From: Catenulispora acidiphila DSM 44928
Lineage (GTDB): Bacteria > Actinomycetota > Actinomycetes > Streptomycetales > Catenulisporaceae
Reading direction: 5' to 3'
Assembly: GCF_000024025.1 (NCBI RefSeq)
Contig: NC_013131.1
Span: 2,046,001 to 2,110,000, forward strand
DNA length: 64,000 nucleotides
The notes under the pieces were generated by a model. It searched no databases. It saw only the letters and a program-made list of their open reading frames with translations, and was not told the DNA's origin. Positions 42,471 through 52,971 of the stretch are shown here, in pieces (position 1 is the stretch's first letter; every line of letters starts with the position of its first letter). Position numbers and translations under genes: made by a program.

Positions 42471-42520
42471 GCACTGCGCCGCCGAATCCGCGCTCCGCAC
42501 CGCCAAACCCACGCCGTCCC

Positions 42521-43129
42521 CTACTTCACCACCACCGCGATCCCCGCCACCATCAAAACCACTCCCTCGGAAGCCGCCGCCATCCGCTGGTTCAGCCGCC
42601 CCTGCTCGTCCCGGAACCGCCGTACGCCGGCGCTCTCCGGCACGATGCCGAGCCCGACCTCGTTGCTCACCGCCAGCACCGGTACCGTCGCCGCCCGCCA
42701 GGCCGCCTCGAGCTCGTCGAAGCGCGCCGCGAGTTCGCGCTCCCCGGTGTCGTGCCAGGTCTGGTCGTCCCAGGCGCCGACGTCGTCCATCATCGCGGTC
42801 AGCCACAGGGTCAGGCAGTCCACCAGGACCGGCTGCGTCGCGGCGCGCAGGACCGCGGCCACGTCCGTGGTCTCCGCTGTGGTCCAGGAATCCGGGCGGC
42901 GCTCGCGGTGGCGGCGTACCCGCTCGGCCCAGTCGGCGTCGCCGTCGCGGCGGCCGCCGGTCGCGACGTAGAGGGCCGCGTGCGCGGTGCCCGCGTCGTC
43001 AGCCAGGCGGGTGAGGCGGCGCTCGGCCTCGGAAGACTTCCCGGAGCGCGCGCCGCCAAGGATCAACGTCCGCGTTATGTTATTCAGCGATGGCTGGGCG
43101 ATCGAAGGGGTCAACACCGTGACTTTCAT
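42521..43129 (-). CDS. cobU: Bifunctional adenosylcobinamide kinase/phosphate guanylyltransferase
   Basis: Phosphorylates adenosylcobinamide and adds GMP. It has up to 202 residues: the P-loop GGARSGKSSEAERRL (25-39), VATGGRRDGDADWAERVRRH, VLVDCLTLWLT and VSNEVGLGIVP are all family landmarks. The start is uncertain: ATG 43129 gives 18 residues before the first strand, has no ribosome site and overlaps the divergent gene's start by 11 bp. A GTG four codons in is the alternative. Confidence 0.9.
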   Translation of the reverse strand: MKVTVLTPSIAQPSLNNITRTLILGGARSGKSSEAERRLTRLADDAGTAHAALYVATGGRRDGDADWAERVRRHRERRPDSWTTAETTDVAAVLRAATQPVLVDCLTLWLTAMMDDVGAWDDQTWHDTGERELAARFDELEAAWRAATVPVLAVSNEVGLGIVPESAGVRRFRDEQGRLNQRMAAASEGVVLMVAGIAVVVK

Positions 43130-43328
43130 GTGGCGTTATGAGGACACCGCCGGCGGCGAGAAGGACGCCGGTGCCAAACCGGAGGAGTTCTCCACGCAGT
43201 CCGACGCCGAGAGCTGGATCGGGGAGAACTGGAAGGACCTGCTGGAAGCCGGCGTCGACCAGGTCACGCTGATGGAGGACACCTCCGTCGTCTACGGCCC
43301 GATGTCGCTGCACCCGGTGGAGCAATAG
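43119..43328 (+). CDS. Small conserved acidic protein, function unknown
   Basis: A 69-residue protein with core MWRYEDTAGGEKDAGAKPE, AESWIGENWKDLLEAGVDQV and YGPMSLHP. I recall very similar small proteins of unknown function in Streptomyces, which supports it as a real gene. GTG 43119 is favoured because AAGGGG at 43105-43110 is 8 bases upstream; ATG 43128 is the alternative. It is divergent from, and slightly overlaps, cobU. It converges with the NUDIX gene, with a 2-base gap. Confidence 0.8.
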   Translation: MTFMWRYEDTAGGEKDAGAKPEEFSTQSDAESWIGENWKDLLEAGVDQVTLMEDTSVVYGPMSLHPVEQ

Positions 43329-43330
43329 TC

Positions 43331-43819
43331 TCACCCGGCCGGCGACGGCTGACGGGTGTACGAGGCCACTTTGCTGCGGCCGGCGTAGGTGACGTCCATC
43401 ACGACGTGCTCGCCGGCCAGCACCGGTGGCAGCCACAGCCGTGAATCGTCCCACATCCGCTCATAGGGCAGCTCCGCCTCGGCCAACCACCCCGCGGCGA
43501 ACTCCTCACTCTCCTGCGGCTCCCCGGCGAACCTCGTCGCGGTGAAGTAGTGCAGGCGCAGGTCCTCCCACTCCGGCACGTCCGGAAACCGGAAGACCAG
43601 CTCGGCAGCCGGCGTCAGGTCGCCCGCCGCCAGCGTCATGCCGGTCTCCTCCATGAACTCGCGCACGACCGCCTCCTCCGGACTCTCCCCGGGCTCGAGC
43701 TTGCCGCCGGGGCAGTTGACGAGCCCGGCGCCGAAGCCGGTCTTCTTCAGCCCGACCAGCACTTCGGGACGTCCGTCGGAGCCGGTGCGCCGCAACAGCG
43801 CGGAGGTGGCGATCAGCAT
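43331..43819 (-). CDS. NUDIX hydrolase (MTH1/MutT-like)
   Basis: A 162-residue pyrophosphohydrolase. The complete NUDIX box runs from Gly38 to Gly60 (GGKLEPGESPEEAVV then REFMEETG). NCPGGK before the box and LRLHYFTATRF after it resemble 8-oxo-dGTP diphosphatases of the MTH1 group. No ligand-specific residue can be assigned with confidence. Confidence 0.92.
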   Translation of the reverse strand: MLIATSALLRRTGSDGRPEVLVGLKKTGFGAGLVNCPGGKLEPGESPEEAVVREFMEETGMTLAAGDLTPAAELVFRFPDVPEWEDLRLHYFTATRFAGEPQESEEFAAGWLAEAELPYERMWDDSRLWLPPVLAGEHVVMDVTYAGRSKVASYTRQPSPAG

Positions 43820-43911
43820 CCCGCGAGCCTAGCCAGTCACTCTGTCACTCGTTGAGGTGATCAAAGCGTGCGCCCCGCGCGCCGATCGGATATTCAGGGG
43901 AACTCTCTGAT

Positions 43912-44208
43912 GTGAGTGGATCGCAGGATCTGGTGAAGCTGCCGCGAAACTGGAACCGACTCGTCCGCAAGGTCATGCGGCGCTGTGGACGGCGCTGCGA
44001 ATGGAAGCACGCCCACTTCAGTGTCGGCTGCTCCCGCGAAGCCGGCATGGTCGTCCACGACGGCGCGAAGGACGACCACTCTCTCGGCAACCTCCTGGGC
44101 CTTTGCACATGGCACGCCGCGCAGAAGGCGGCACTGGAGTGGGAAGCCAGTCTTGTCGTCGCGATCAAGGTCCGACCGCCGGTCGAGGACAGGAAGGGTA
44201 AACCCTAG
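43912..44208 (+). CDS. Small HNH-like zinc protein
   Basis: A 98-residue basic protein. RCGRRCEW (Cys25, Cys29), then HDGAKDDHSLGNLLGLCTWHAAQK (written in parts: HDGAKDDH and NLLGLCTWHAAQK) resembles the HNH nuclease pattern C-x-x-x-C ... DH ... NL-x-x-LC-x-x-H-x-x-K. The N-terminus LPRNWNRLVRKVMRRC also fits small HNH proteins of actinobacterial phages and chromosomes. The first conserved Asp-His reads DDHSLGN, so catalytic competence is uncertain. GTG 43912 has AGGGGA upstream. It is isolated; no terminase or methylase neighbours. Confidence 0.6.
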   Translation: MSGSQDLVKLPRNWNRLVRKVMRRCGRRCEWKHAHFSVGCSREAGMVVHDGAKDDHSLGNLLGLCTWHAAQKAALEWEASLVVAIKVRPPVEDRKGKP

Positions 44209-44287
44209 CCGCGCCACGAGATGCTCAAGTCTCTCAAATCTCTCAAGTCGCCGTCGCGCGGGCGCGAGCACACCGTTCAGGGCGCGA

Positions 44288-44890
44288 TCAGGGCGCGATC
44301 CAGAAGCACGCCAGCCCGATCGCGACCGCGCACACATGCCCGATCGCCGTGAAATCCCGCCGGTTCTTGACCCAGCCGTACCCGTAGAACGCGATCAGCG
44401 CCGCGAGATAAAGCAGCCGCCACGGCTCCGGGATCCGGTACGTCAACACCGCGGCCGCCCCGGCCTGCGCATAGCTGACCCCGTAGTCGGCCGCCATCCG
44501 CTCCGACCGCGGCAGCCGCCCGGCGCGGATCTCCCGCGCGACCCAGCCCTCGCTCAGCAGCGTGGCGCCGACGTGTGCCAACCCCAGCACCACCAGCCAC
44601 CGCCACGTCCCCAGCCAGTGCTCGGCCGGCGCGTGGAAGACGCTGTAGGTCACCGCATAGAACAACCAGCTGGTCCCGGTGGTGAAGAACAAGCTGGTGA
44701 CCATCACCTTGAGCGGCGCCTGCCGCAGCCGCGCCAGGTTCGTGGAGTTCGCCTCCAGCAGCTTCGTCGCGCGCTCGGCCGGCAGCCGCCTGACGTACCG
44801 CGACACGCCGAACAGGGCGACCAGCCACAGATACGTCCCAGGGGCGTCGCGCACGTAGTCCCACACGTCGGCGGGCAGACGGCTGAGCAC
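44288..44890 (-). CDS. Rhomboid-like membrane protein (paralogue A)
   Basis: A 200-residue protein with about six membrane helices. DAPGTYLWLVALFGVSRYV begins TM1; FFTTGTSWLFYAVTYSVFHAPAEHWLGTWRW (in parts: GTSWLFYAVTYSVFHAP and EHWLGTWRW), YGVSYAQAGAAAVLTY and FTAIGHVCAVAIG follow. The Ser of GVSYAxAG and the His of IGH occupy the places of the rhomboid Ser-His dyad, though the classical GxSG is altered to GVSY. A clear paralogue lies at 53058-53759. Proteolytic activity is therefore possible but unproven. Confidence 0.82.
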   Translation of the reverse strand: MLSRLPADVWDYVRDAPGTYLWLVALFGVSRYVRRLPAERATKLLEANSTNLARLRQAPLKVMVTSLFFTTGTSWLFYAVTYSVFHAPAEHWLGTWRWLVVLGLAHVGATLLSEGWVAREIRAGRLPRSERMAADYGVSYAQAGAAAVLTYRIPEPWRLLYLAALIAFYGYGWVKNRRDFTAIGHVCAVAIGLACFWIAP

Positions 44891-44946
44891 ACCGTGACGA
44901 TTACCGCGCCCGGGCGTCGCTAATCCGAAGCAGCCGCTGATCCGGC

Positions 44947-45004
44947 GCTGTCACTCGTCCGAGGCCGCCGCTCATTCGAAGCTGTCACCCCTTCGAGGCC
45001 GTCG

Positions 45005-45014
<10 letters not shown>
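44947..45014. repeat. Degenerate 34-bp direct repeat at the ftsH end
   Basis: Units 44947-44980 and 44981-45014 begin GCTGTCAC and end ATTCGA with CGAGGCCG inside. The second unit contains the stop codon of the ftsH-type gene. Confidence 0.6.
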
Positions 45015-46610
<1,596 letters not shown>

Positions 46611-47606
46611 GAGCGACCGCCACTTGATGGTTTAGGGGAGTCGGCGGCTGGTCGGTCGGGTGTCCCAGCGGTAGCGCTTGCGGGCTCGGCGGATGAGTGC
46701 ACGGACGGTGACGAACGCGGCGGCGAGGTAGAGGTAGAAGTCGACGATCTCGCCGTCGCGTTCGAAACAGCGGCGGATCTTGCCGTAGCCGTTCATCCAG
46801 CTCTGGCTGCGTTCCACGACCCATCGCTTGCCGACCTGGATCGGAGCCGGCACCCCCTTGGCGGCTATCTCGCCGATCAGGTGGTGGTCGTCGAGGACCT
46901 TGCGGCACGGTTTGCCGTTGTAGGCGGAGTCCAGGTGGATCGTGGCTCTGTCCGGTAGGTGTCCGACCTGCTGTTTCGCTGCCTCGATGGTGGGTTCCAG
47001 CAGCTTTGAGTCGTGTCGGTTGGCGCCGGCCGAGGCCAGGCCGAGCGGAACGCCGTCGCCGTCGACCAAGGTGGAGCGTTTCAAGCCCTGCTTGGCGCGG
47101 TCGACCGGTGAGGGTCCGGCCTTGTCGCCTTTGCATGGGGCTTTGGTGTGGCAGCCGTCGGCGGACAGGTCGTGGAGGTCCAGGCCGATCATCGTGTCGT
47201 AGGCGGCCAGCACAATCCGGTGGAGTTCCTGTGCCAGGCCTATGTGGGCCCATTGCTTGACGCGGCGGCGGATGGTGGTCGCGGAGCACCCTTGCGAGGC
47301 GATCCGCTCGTACCCCGAACCGTGGACCAGGGCGTCCACGACGTGCCGGAACACGACCAGGTCCGGTATCCGGCGGCGGTGGCATCCCCACGGATGGGCC
47401 GGGTCGAACTCGGGCCGTTCGGGCAGCAGAGCTGCGAACTGGTCCCACAACACATCGAACAGAGATGATGGGACTGCAGGCACGGATCCTCCGGCGGTTA
47501 CGAAGCGTAGAGAACTCCGAGATCACCGGGATCCGTGCCTGTCTGTCAATCCCCTCAATCACTTGCCGTCCACAGCCAGCTGCACCCCATCAAGTGGCGG
47601 TCGCTC
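46611..47606 (-). mobile_element. IS5-family insertion sequence, 996 bp, inserted in ftsH
   Basis: Perfect 20-bp terminal inverted repeats GAGCGACCGCCACTTGATGG (46611-46630) and its complement (47587-47606) bound the element. The target duplication is TAA (46608-46610 and 47607-47609), fitting the TNA-type 3-bp duplications of some IS5 subgroups. It contains one transposase gene. Both ends and the gene look intact, and the host gene is otherwise undamaged, so the insertion looks recent. Confidence 0.96.
46632..47483 (-). CDS. IS5-family DDE transposase
   Basis: A 283-residue transposase. The N-terminal part has the IS5-type DUF4096-like HTH (FDVLWDQFAALLPERPEF, then RHVVDALVHGSGYERI). The DDE residues are in LSADGCHTKAPCKG (first Asp), HLDSAYNGKPCRK (second Asp) and ERSQSWMNGYGKIRRCFER (Glu of the Y-(2)-R-(3)-E-like signature). 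It is a single uninterrupted frame without a frameshift site, reading in the same direction as ftsH, and starts about 104 bp inside the right end. Confidence 0.94.
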   Translation of the reverse strand: MPAVPSSLFDVLWDQFAALLPERPEFDPAHPWGCHRRRIPDLVVFRHVVDALVHGSGYERIASQGCSATTIRRRVKQWAHIGLAQELHRIVLAAYDTMIGLDLHDLSADGCHTKAPCKGDKAGPSPVDRAKQGLKRSTLVDGDGVPLGLASAGANRHDSKLLEPTIEAAKQQVGHLPDRATIHLDSAYNGKPCRKVLDDHHLIGEIAAKGVPAPIQVGKRWVVERSQSWMNGYGKIRRCFERDGEIVDFYLYLAAAFVTVRALIRRARKRYRWDTRPTSRRLP

Positions 47607-48016
47607 TAAGTGTCGTCGCCGTCATCGGGGACCGGCGCCTTCTCCTTCAGGTCGCCCTGGATGGCGTCGCCCTTGGAGTAGACGTCCTTGACGTTGTTGG
47701 CCGCGACCTGCTTGGTGAACTCCGTATATGGGACCTTCGAGGAGGACGCGCCGGCGTTGAACAGCGAGAGCAGCAGGTCGGTGACCAGGAAGACCAGCAG
47801 CATCGTGAGCAGCAGCCGCGGCCACCCGCCGGGCACGTTCGGCCCGCGCTGCGGCTTGTTCGGCGGACCCGGCTTCTCCGGCGGCCGACCCTCGGCGCGC
47901 CAGGGCTGCCCGGGGTCTTGGCGCGGCGGCACCGGGGGTTCACTCACGGGTGAGTGGTCGGTCGGCGGACCGGATCCGAAACGCCGGTACATCTGTATGG
48001 GTATATACGGATCCAT
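47607..48016 (-). pseudogene. ftsH: FtsH-type protease, N-terminal fragment (split by IS)
   Basis: 136 residues remain: a Pro/Gly-rich cytoplasmic tail (PPVPPRQDPGQPWRAEG), the first membrane helix RLLLTMLLVFLVTDLLLSLF, and the start of the extracytoplasmic domain with VPYTEFTKQVAANNVKDVYS, ending ...VPDDGDDT. The frame meets a TAG created at the IS junction. Joined to the other fragment with one TAA copy, the codons read DGDD-T-Y-T-KFN without interruption. ATG 48016 is the first start; ATG 47992 is an alternative. No good ribosome site is seen at either. Confidence 0.92.
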
Positions 48017-48058
48017 ACGGGCTAAAGTCGCACCCCTTTTGTTCCGAAGGACAGGGGT

Positions 48059-48751
48059 ATGCGGACCATGATGCGCAGCGCTGCGGCAGTCGGCGTGGTC
48101 GTCGCGGCGGCGATGACCGTCGGGACCATGTCCACGCTCGCGGCCCGGGCCGGCTCCGGCGCCCTGCCCACGCTTCCCACCGACGCCAGCGCGAGCAGCA
48201 CCGGCAACGGCGTGCGCGTGGAGATCAGCGACGACACCCGTTCGGCCCATTCCGGCGACGTCGTGGATTACACGGTCCGGGTGGACAACGACTCGCCGAC
48301 CTCGTACCCGGCCCTCGAGGTCTACCACCTAGTCCCCGCGGGCTTCCAGCTCGTGGACTCCAGCCCCAACGCTACGCAGCAGGACCGCACGATGCGCTGG
48401 ACCGCCAACGTCCCCTCCGGCCACACAGTGGTCTTCTCCGACCAGGTCATGGCCGGCACCGTCGAGGAATCCGACCACCTGACACCCCACGTCCGCGACG
48501 CCAAGACCGGCACCCGGACCGACCAGTTCACGTCCACGGCCTGCGCCCGCAGCTCGTCCACCGGCCCGGCCCTGGCCTGCGGCACGGTCCGCGAGCAGCT
48601 GACCGACGGACCCGACGCCATCGCCGGCGTCGCGGGCCCGAACGGCAAGCACTGGCAGCCCGGCCTGCTGGGCATCGCGCTGCTGGTGGCGCTGTACGCG
48701 GGCTTCCGGAGCTTCTTCCGCAAGCGAGGGGAGCAGGGCGAAGAGGCCTGA
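48059..48751 (+). CDS. Secreted DUF11-domain surface protein with C-terminal membrane anchor
   Basis: A 230-residue exported protein. A signal peptide covers about 1-32 (MMRSAAAVGVVVAAAMTVGTM). The DUF11-like beta-sandwich (about 58-160) has VDYTVRVDNDSPTSYPALEV and MRWTANVPSGHTVVFSDQV. A C-terminal helix (LLGIALLVALYAGF) with a basic FFRKR tail anchors it. Cys181 and Cys194, near TACARSS and ACGTVRE, could pair. It is divergent from the disrupted ftsH with a 42-bp gap and converges with the ThrE-type gene. Confidence 0.82.
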   Translation: MRTMMRSAAAVGVVVAAAMTVGTMSTLAARAGSGALPTLPTDASASSTGNGVRVEISDDTRSAHSGDVVDYTVRVDNDSPTSYPALEVYHLVPAGFQLVDSSPNATQQDRTMRWTANVPSGHTVVFSDQVMAGTVEESDHLTPHVRDAKTGTRTDQFTSTACARSSSTGPALACGTVREQLTDGPDAIAGVAGPNGKHWQPGLLGIALLVALYAGFRSFFRKRGEQGEEA

Positions 48752-48760
48752 CAGGGGTCC

Positions 48761-50383
48761 CTACCGCACAGCCGCCCCCTCCTCAGCCGGCAGCACCTCC
48801 AGCCGCGTCTTCCGCCGCAGCGACGCCCCGGCCAGCACCCCGAGCGCGATCGAACCGACCGTGAGCATCACGTTCAGCAGCGTCTGCCAGCCGGCGGAGC
48901 TGTGCGCCACCAGCAGCTGCTGCACGCCGGACAGCCCGTGCGCGCCGGGCACCACCATCCAGAACGCCGGCAGGAAGATCACCTGGTCCGGGATCGTCGC
49001 GCGCTTGCCGATCCAGGACGCGGTCGGCGGCAGCGCCATGCCGGCCACGAACGCTCCCAGCGCCTGGCCGCCGACCAGCGTCCCGGCGGTCTGCACCACG
49101 CGCGTGACCAGCAGGGCCACCGTCAGCCAGGCCAGCGAGCGGCGCGGCGCGTCGTGGTTGAGCGTGAAGCCGACCGCCAGCAGCAGCACCGAAACCCAGC
49201 CGACCCAGGCGCCCAGCACCGCCGGGACCGGCGTGCCGACCGGGTGCGGGCGCACGGTGTCGGTCGCGACCAGGATGCCGAGGGCCAGCATCAGCAGCAC
49301 GTTGACCGCCCCGGCCAGCCGCGTCACGCCGGACAGCGTGGAGTCGGTCGCCAGCTCGATCGCGCCGAGGGTGAGCGCGGCGCCGGGCAGGAAGCCGATC
49401 AGCGGCGGGATGTAGAGGAAGCCCGGGTCCTGATGCAGGATCGGCCCGGCGAAGCGCAGCGCCAGCGCCGTGACCATGATCGCCGCAGCGACCGGGAACA
49501 GCGTCAGCAGGTTCGGCAGGTAGCGGCGTACCAGGTACTGCATCACGCCGACCGCCGTCCCGGCCGCGAGGTAGCCGGCGGCGGCGTTCCACGTCGGGTG
49601 CTGCAGCATCCCCAGCGCCAGCGTCAGCAGCGCGTAGCCGGAGATCACGGTGGCGGGCTTGAACCGCCGCGGCAGGCTCTGCTCCTCCCGCAGCGCCTTG
49701 CGCACCTCCTCGAACGGCAGCGCCTCGTCGAGCATTCGCTGGACCAGGACCTGGATCGCCTCGACCTGGTTGAGCTGCATGCCGCCGGCGCCGACGGGCG
49801 CGAAGTCCAACTCACCGGCGCTGTCGCCGAAGGCGGTCTGGACCCGGACGAAGATCCCGGTCGGCAGCGCGAAGCAGCGTGCGGTGACGCCGTAGCGCGC
49901 GGCGATGTCCGCGATCTGCGTCTCGGTGTCGTTGGTGTTCGTCCCGGAGCGCAGGATCTCCGCGCCGACCGTGCTCAGCAGCGAGGCCAGCTGCCGCAGC
50001 CACTCGGCGGTCGGCTGGTCGGCGGCCCGGACGCCGACCCGGCGGCGGTCGCGGAACATGGCGCCGACGTTCTTCAAGCCCTGCCACGCGTAGTCGACGC
50101 CGCCGCCGAAGGAGTCCATGGAACCGGCGATGGCTTCGCCGAAGGCGCCGCCGGGGCGGGGACGCGGGGACCTGACGGGCCTGGCGGGCAGGGCGGCGGC
50201 TCCGGACGCTGCGTTCTCGCGCTCGTCGTTGTCGTCGCGCTCATCGCGGGCGTCATCGCTATCGCCGCTGCCGCTGCTGCCGCCGGCGCTGCTGCCTCCG
50301 CTGCCCCCGCCAGGCTCGTCGCCGGCTTCCCGACCGCCGCCCGCACCGTCCCGCACGTCCCTGCGCTTCCTGAAGAAGGGCAC
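48761..50383 (-). CDS. Threonine/serine exporter family protein (ThrE)
   Basis: A 540-residue inner membrane protein. After a Gly/Ser/Asp-rich cytoplasmic tail (1-85), the ThrE-1 domain (PF06738) contains LLSTVGAEILRSGTNTNDTE and ATRCFALPTGI-like YGVTARCFALPTGIFV, with about five helices. The ThrE-2 domain (PF12821) follows, with five more from AWVGWVSVLLLAVGF to the end. The family exports threonine and serine, but substrates differ. GTG 50383 is preferred because AAGGGGAGGAAC lies just upstream; an earlier frame start at 50434 lacks one. Confidence 0.9.
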   Translation of the reverse strand: MPFFRKRRDVRDGAGGGREAGDEPGGGSGGSSAGGSSGSGDSDDARDERDDNDERENAASGAAALPARPVRSPRPRPGGAFGEAIAGSMDSFGGGVDYAWQGLKNVGAMFRDRRRVGVRAADQPTAEWLRQLASLLSTVGAEILRSGTNTNDTETQIADIAARYGVTARCFALPTGIFVRVQTAFGDSAGELDFAPVGAGGMQLNQVEAIQVLVQRMLDEALPFEEVRKALREEQSLPRRFKPATVISGYALLTLALGMLQHPTWNAAAGYLAAGTAVGVMQYLVRRYLPNLLTLFPVAAAIMVTALALRFAGPILHQDPGFLYIPPLIGFLPGAALTLGAIELATDSTLSGVTRLAGAVNVLLMLALGILVATDTVRPHPVGTPVPAVLGAWVGWVSVLLLAVGFTLNHDAPRRSLAWLTVALLVTRVVQTAGTLVGGQALGAFVAGMALPPTASWIGKRATIPDQVIFLPAFWMVVPGAHGLSGVQQLLVAHSSAGWQTLLNVMLTVGSIALGVLAGASLRRKTRLEVLPAEEGAAVR

Positions 50384-50530
50384 GGCGTTCCTCCCCTTCG
50401 CTGACACCGAAGCCGCCGCTGGGCGGGGCACCAAGAGCCCAACGACGGTATCCGATCACGATCACGCCCGGCTCACCCGTTCGGGCGTCGCCCGGGGGCG
50501 CCGGGAGCGTGTACGGGATCAGATGCTCGT

Positions 50531-52228
50531 GTGCTGAAGCTCATGCAGGAGAACGCCGTCCTCGCGCTGTTCGCGTGCCTGGCGCTGGGTTACCTCGTCG
50601 GCAGACTGCGGGTCGGGCCGATCACGCTGGGCGGCATCTGCGGAGTGCTGATCGTGTCGATGCTGATCGGCGCGCAGACCGTCAACGGCAAGCACATCAC
50701 GGTGAACAACGATGTGAAGAACGTCGCCTTCGCGCTGTTCATCTTCTCCCTGGGCTACATCGCCGGACCTGGATTCGTCGCCAACCTCAACCCCAGAGGC
50801 CTGCGCTTCGGCGCGCTGTCGCTGATGGAGATGGTTGTCGTCCTGCTGATGGCGATCGGGATCACCAAAGCGGCGGGCCTGGACACCGGCACCGGCGCCG
50901 GCATCCTGGCCGGCTCGGCGACCGAGTCCGCGGTCGTGGGGACCGCGCAGGACGCCATCAGCAAGCTGCCGGGCATCACGCCGAGCCAGGTCACGACGAT
51001 GTCGGCGCACGTCGCGACCGCGTACTCGGTCTGCTACCTGTTCGGACTGATCTCGATCGTGCTGCTGACCAGCCAGATCTTCCCGCGCCTGCTGGGCATC
51101 AACCTGGCGGAGGCCTCGCACGCGCTGTGGGCGAAGATGCGCGGCGGCAACGCGACCCTGGACGCCGACGAGGAAGCCTCGATGCCCAAGCTGGTCGGGC
51201 GCACCTACCAGATCACCAAGGGCGACGGCGTCACCGTGCAGACCCTGGAGGACTCGGTCGGGGAGCACGCCTCGATCGAGGGCGTGAAGCGCGGTACGAA
51301 CGTGCTGACCGTCGACCCGGCGCTGCGCCTGATGCTCGGCGACCGGGTCCTGGTCGTCGGGCAGCGCGAGGCGGTCATGACCGCCGGGCGCGAGCTGGGC
51401 CCGGAGACCAACGCCGTCCCCGGCCTGGACAGCCCGATGCAGGCCCGCGAGCTGGTGGTCACCGACAAGAAGATCAACGGCAAGACCGTCGACACCATCA
51501 ACCAGGAGTACCCGGTCCCCACCGAGGGCGTGTACCTGACCGGCGTCAACCGCCTCGGCAACGACCTGCCCGCCACCGGCAGCACCGAGGTCCACATCGG
51601 CGACACGCTGAACGTGGTCGGCATGAAGTCGAAGGTGGACCGCTTCCAGAAGGCCTTCGGCGCCAAGGTCCGCACCGAGAGCGCGGACTGGATCTACATC
51701 GGACTGGGCATCTGCCTGGGCGTCCTGCTCGGCGAGATCGTGATCCACCTCGGCTCGGCCAACCTGACCCTGGGCACCGGCGGCGGCTGCCTGATCAGCG
51801 GCCTTGTCTTCGGCTGGTTCCGCTCCACCAAGCCCACCTTCGGCGCCTACCCCCCGATCGCCGCCGCCACCATGAAGGACCTGGGACTGGCGGTGTTCAT
51901 CGCGGTGACCGGCCTGTCGGCGGGCCCGGACGCCGGCCCGCTGCTGAAGAAGTACCCGCTGCTGCTGCCGCTGTCCGGCATCGCGATGGTGCTGATCCCG
52001 GCGTTCCTCGGGCTGTGGATCGGCCGGAGGTTCCTGAAGATCGAGAAACCGATCCTGATCGGCGCCATCGCCGGCCAACAGTGCTCGACGCCGGCGATCA
52101 CCGCGATCACGAACACCGCGCAGAGCAGCGTGCCGATGATCGGGTACACGATCACGTACACGTTGTCGAACTTCTTACTGCCGCTGACCGGGCCGATCTT
52201 CGTCGGGGTGATCGGGCTGCATACCTAG
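50531..52228 (+). CDS. AspT/YidE-family transporter with two RCK-C domains
   Basis: A 565-residue membrane protein of the aspartate:alanine exchanger family (TC 2.A.81). Five helices (1-190; ITLGGICGVLIVSMLIGAQ, FALFIFSLGYIAGPGF, GAGILAGSATESAVVGTAQ) are followed by two soluble TrkA-C-like domains (about 205-380), then five more helices with GGGCLISGLVFGWF and GQQCSTPAITAI, the repeated half. The true substrate is unknown; many actinobacterial members are annotated only as transporters. GTG 50531 is first; ATG 50543 is possible. Confidence 0.9.
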   Translation: MLKLMQENAVLALFACLALGYLVGRLRVGPITLGGICGVLIVSMLIGAQTVNGKHITVNNDVKNVAFALFIFSLGYIAGPGFVANLNPRGLRFGALSLMEMVVVLLMAIGITKAAGLDTGTGAGILAGSATESAVVGTAQDAISKLPGITPSQVTTMSAHVATAYSVCYLFGLISIVLLTSQIFPRLLGINLAEASHALWAKMRGGNATLDADEEASMPKLVGRTYQITKGDGVTVQTLEDSVGEHASIEGVKRGTNVLTVDPALRLMLGDRVLVVGQREAVMTAGRELGPETNAVPGLDSPMQARELVVTDKKINGKTVDTINQEYPVPTEGVYLTGVNRLGNDLPATGSTEVHIGDTLNVVGMKSKVDRFQKAFGAKVRTESADWIYIGLGICLGVLLGEIVIHLGSANLTLGTGGGCLISGLVFGWFRSTKPTFGAYPPIAAATMKDLGLAVFIAVTGLSAGPDAGPLLKKYPLLLPLSGIAMVLIPAFLGLWIGRRFLKIEKPILIGAIAGQQCSTPAITAITNTAQSSVPMIGYTITYTLSNFLLPLTGPIFVGVIGLHT

Positions 52229-52257
52229 TGTGCTCTGTGCGGTTTCTAGCGCCGCGC

Positions 52258-52971
52258 TCACAGGTGCAGCAGCCAGCGTCCTCCAGCCACCGCGCACCCC
52301 ACCGCCACCAGCCCGAACACGAACAGCCAGCCGCCCGCCGGAAACCCGGTCAGCCGGTGCAGCTGGTCGGCGTCGGAGTCGCGGGCGCCGGTGCGCGAGC
52401 GCGTCCGGCTCAGCTCCAGCACCGGCTTCACCCCGGCGAGCAGCAGGAACCAGACCATCAGGTAGGCGAACCCGGCCTGCACGTTCGTGTTCGTGGTCCA
52501 CGACGCGGCGACCACCGCCCCGCCGGTGAGCACCACCGTCAGCACGCCGTAGACGTTGCGGATCTCCAGCAGCAACAGCGCCAGCAGCAGCACGCTCGCC
52601 CACAGCAGCATCGTGATGTGCTGCGCCGCCAGCAGCCACGCCCCGCCGAGGCCGATCAGGCTCGGCGCCGTGTAGCCGGCCGCGACGGTGAGGACCATGC
52701 CCAGTCCGCGCGGCTTGCCATAGGAGACCGTGACGCCGGAGGTGTCGTGGTGCAGCCGCACCCCGGACAGCCGGCGGCCGCACAGCAGCGCCACGACGGC
52801 GTGCCCGCCCTCGTGCGCGATCGTCACGGCGTTGCGCGCTATCCGCCACACCGGCCGCCACAACACCGCCACCAACGCCGCCGCGCCCAGCGCGATGATC
52901 AAGTTGCGCGGTGGATCGGGCTGCGTGCCGGTCACTCGGTGCCAGACGTCGTCCAGGTTGGAAATGCTCAT
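52258..52971 (-). CDS. M50-like membrane metalloprotease
   Basis: A 237-residue protein of the M50B-type peptidase group (PF13398). TIAHEGGHAVVALLCGRRL carries the HExxH zinc motif, followed by a beta-hairpin VRLHHDTSGVTVSYGKPRG and a run of helices (GMVLTVAAGYTAPSLIGLGG). The third ligand, an Asp/Asn near LEIRNVYGVL, is likely Asn. About six hydrophobic segments are present. ATG 52971 is chosen; the extra 35 codons upstream overlap the divergent rhomboid-like gene's promoter. It is divergent from that gene by 86 bp. Confidence 0.85.
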   Translation of the reverse strand: MSISNLDDVWHRVTGTQPDPPRNLIIALGAAALVAVLWRPVWRIARNAVTIAHEGGHAVVALLCGRRLSGVRLHHDTSGVTVSYGKPRGLGMVLTVAAGYTAPSLIGLGGAWLLAAQHITMLLWASVLLLALLLLEIRNVYGVLTVVLTGGAVVAASWTTNTNVQAGFAYLMVWFLLLAGVKPVLELSRTRSRTGARDSDADQLHRLTGFPAGGWLFVFGLVAVGCAVAGGRWLLHL

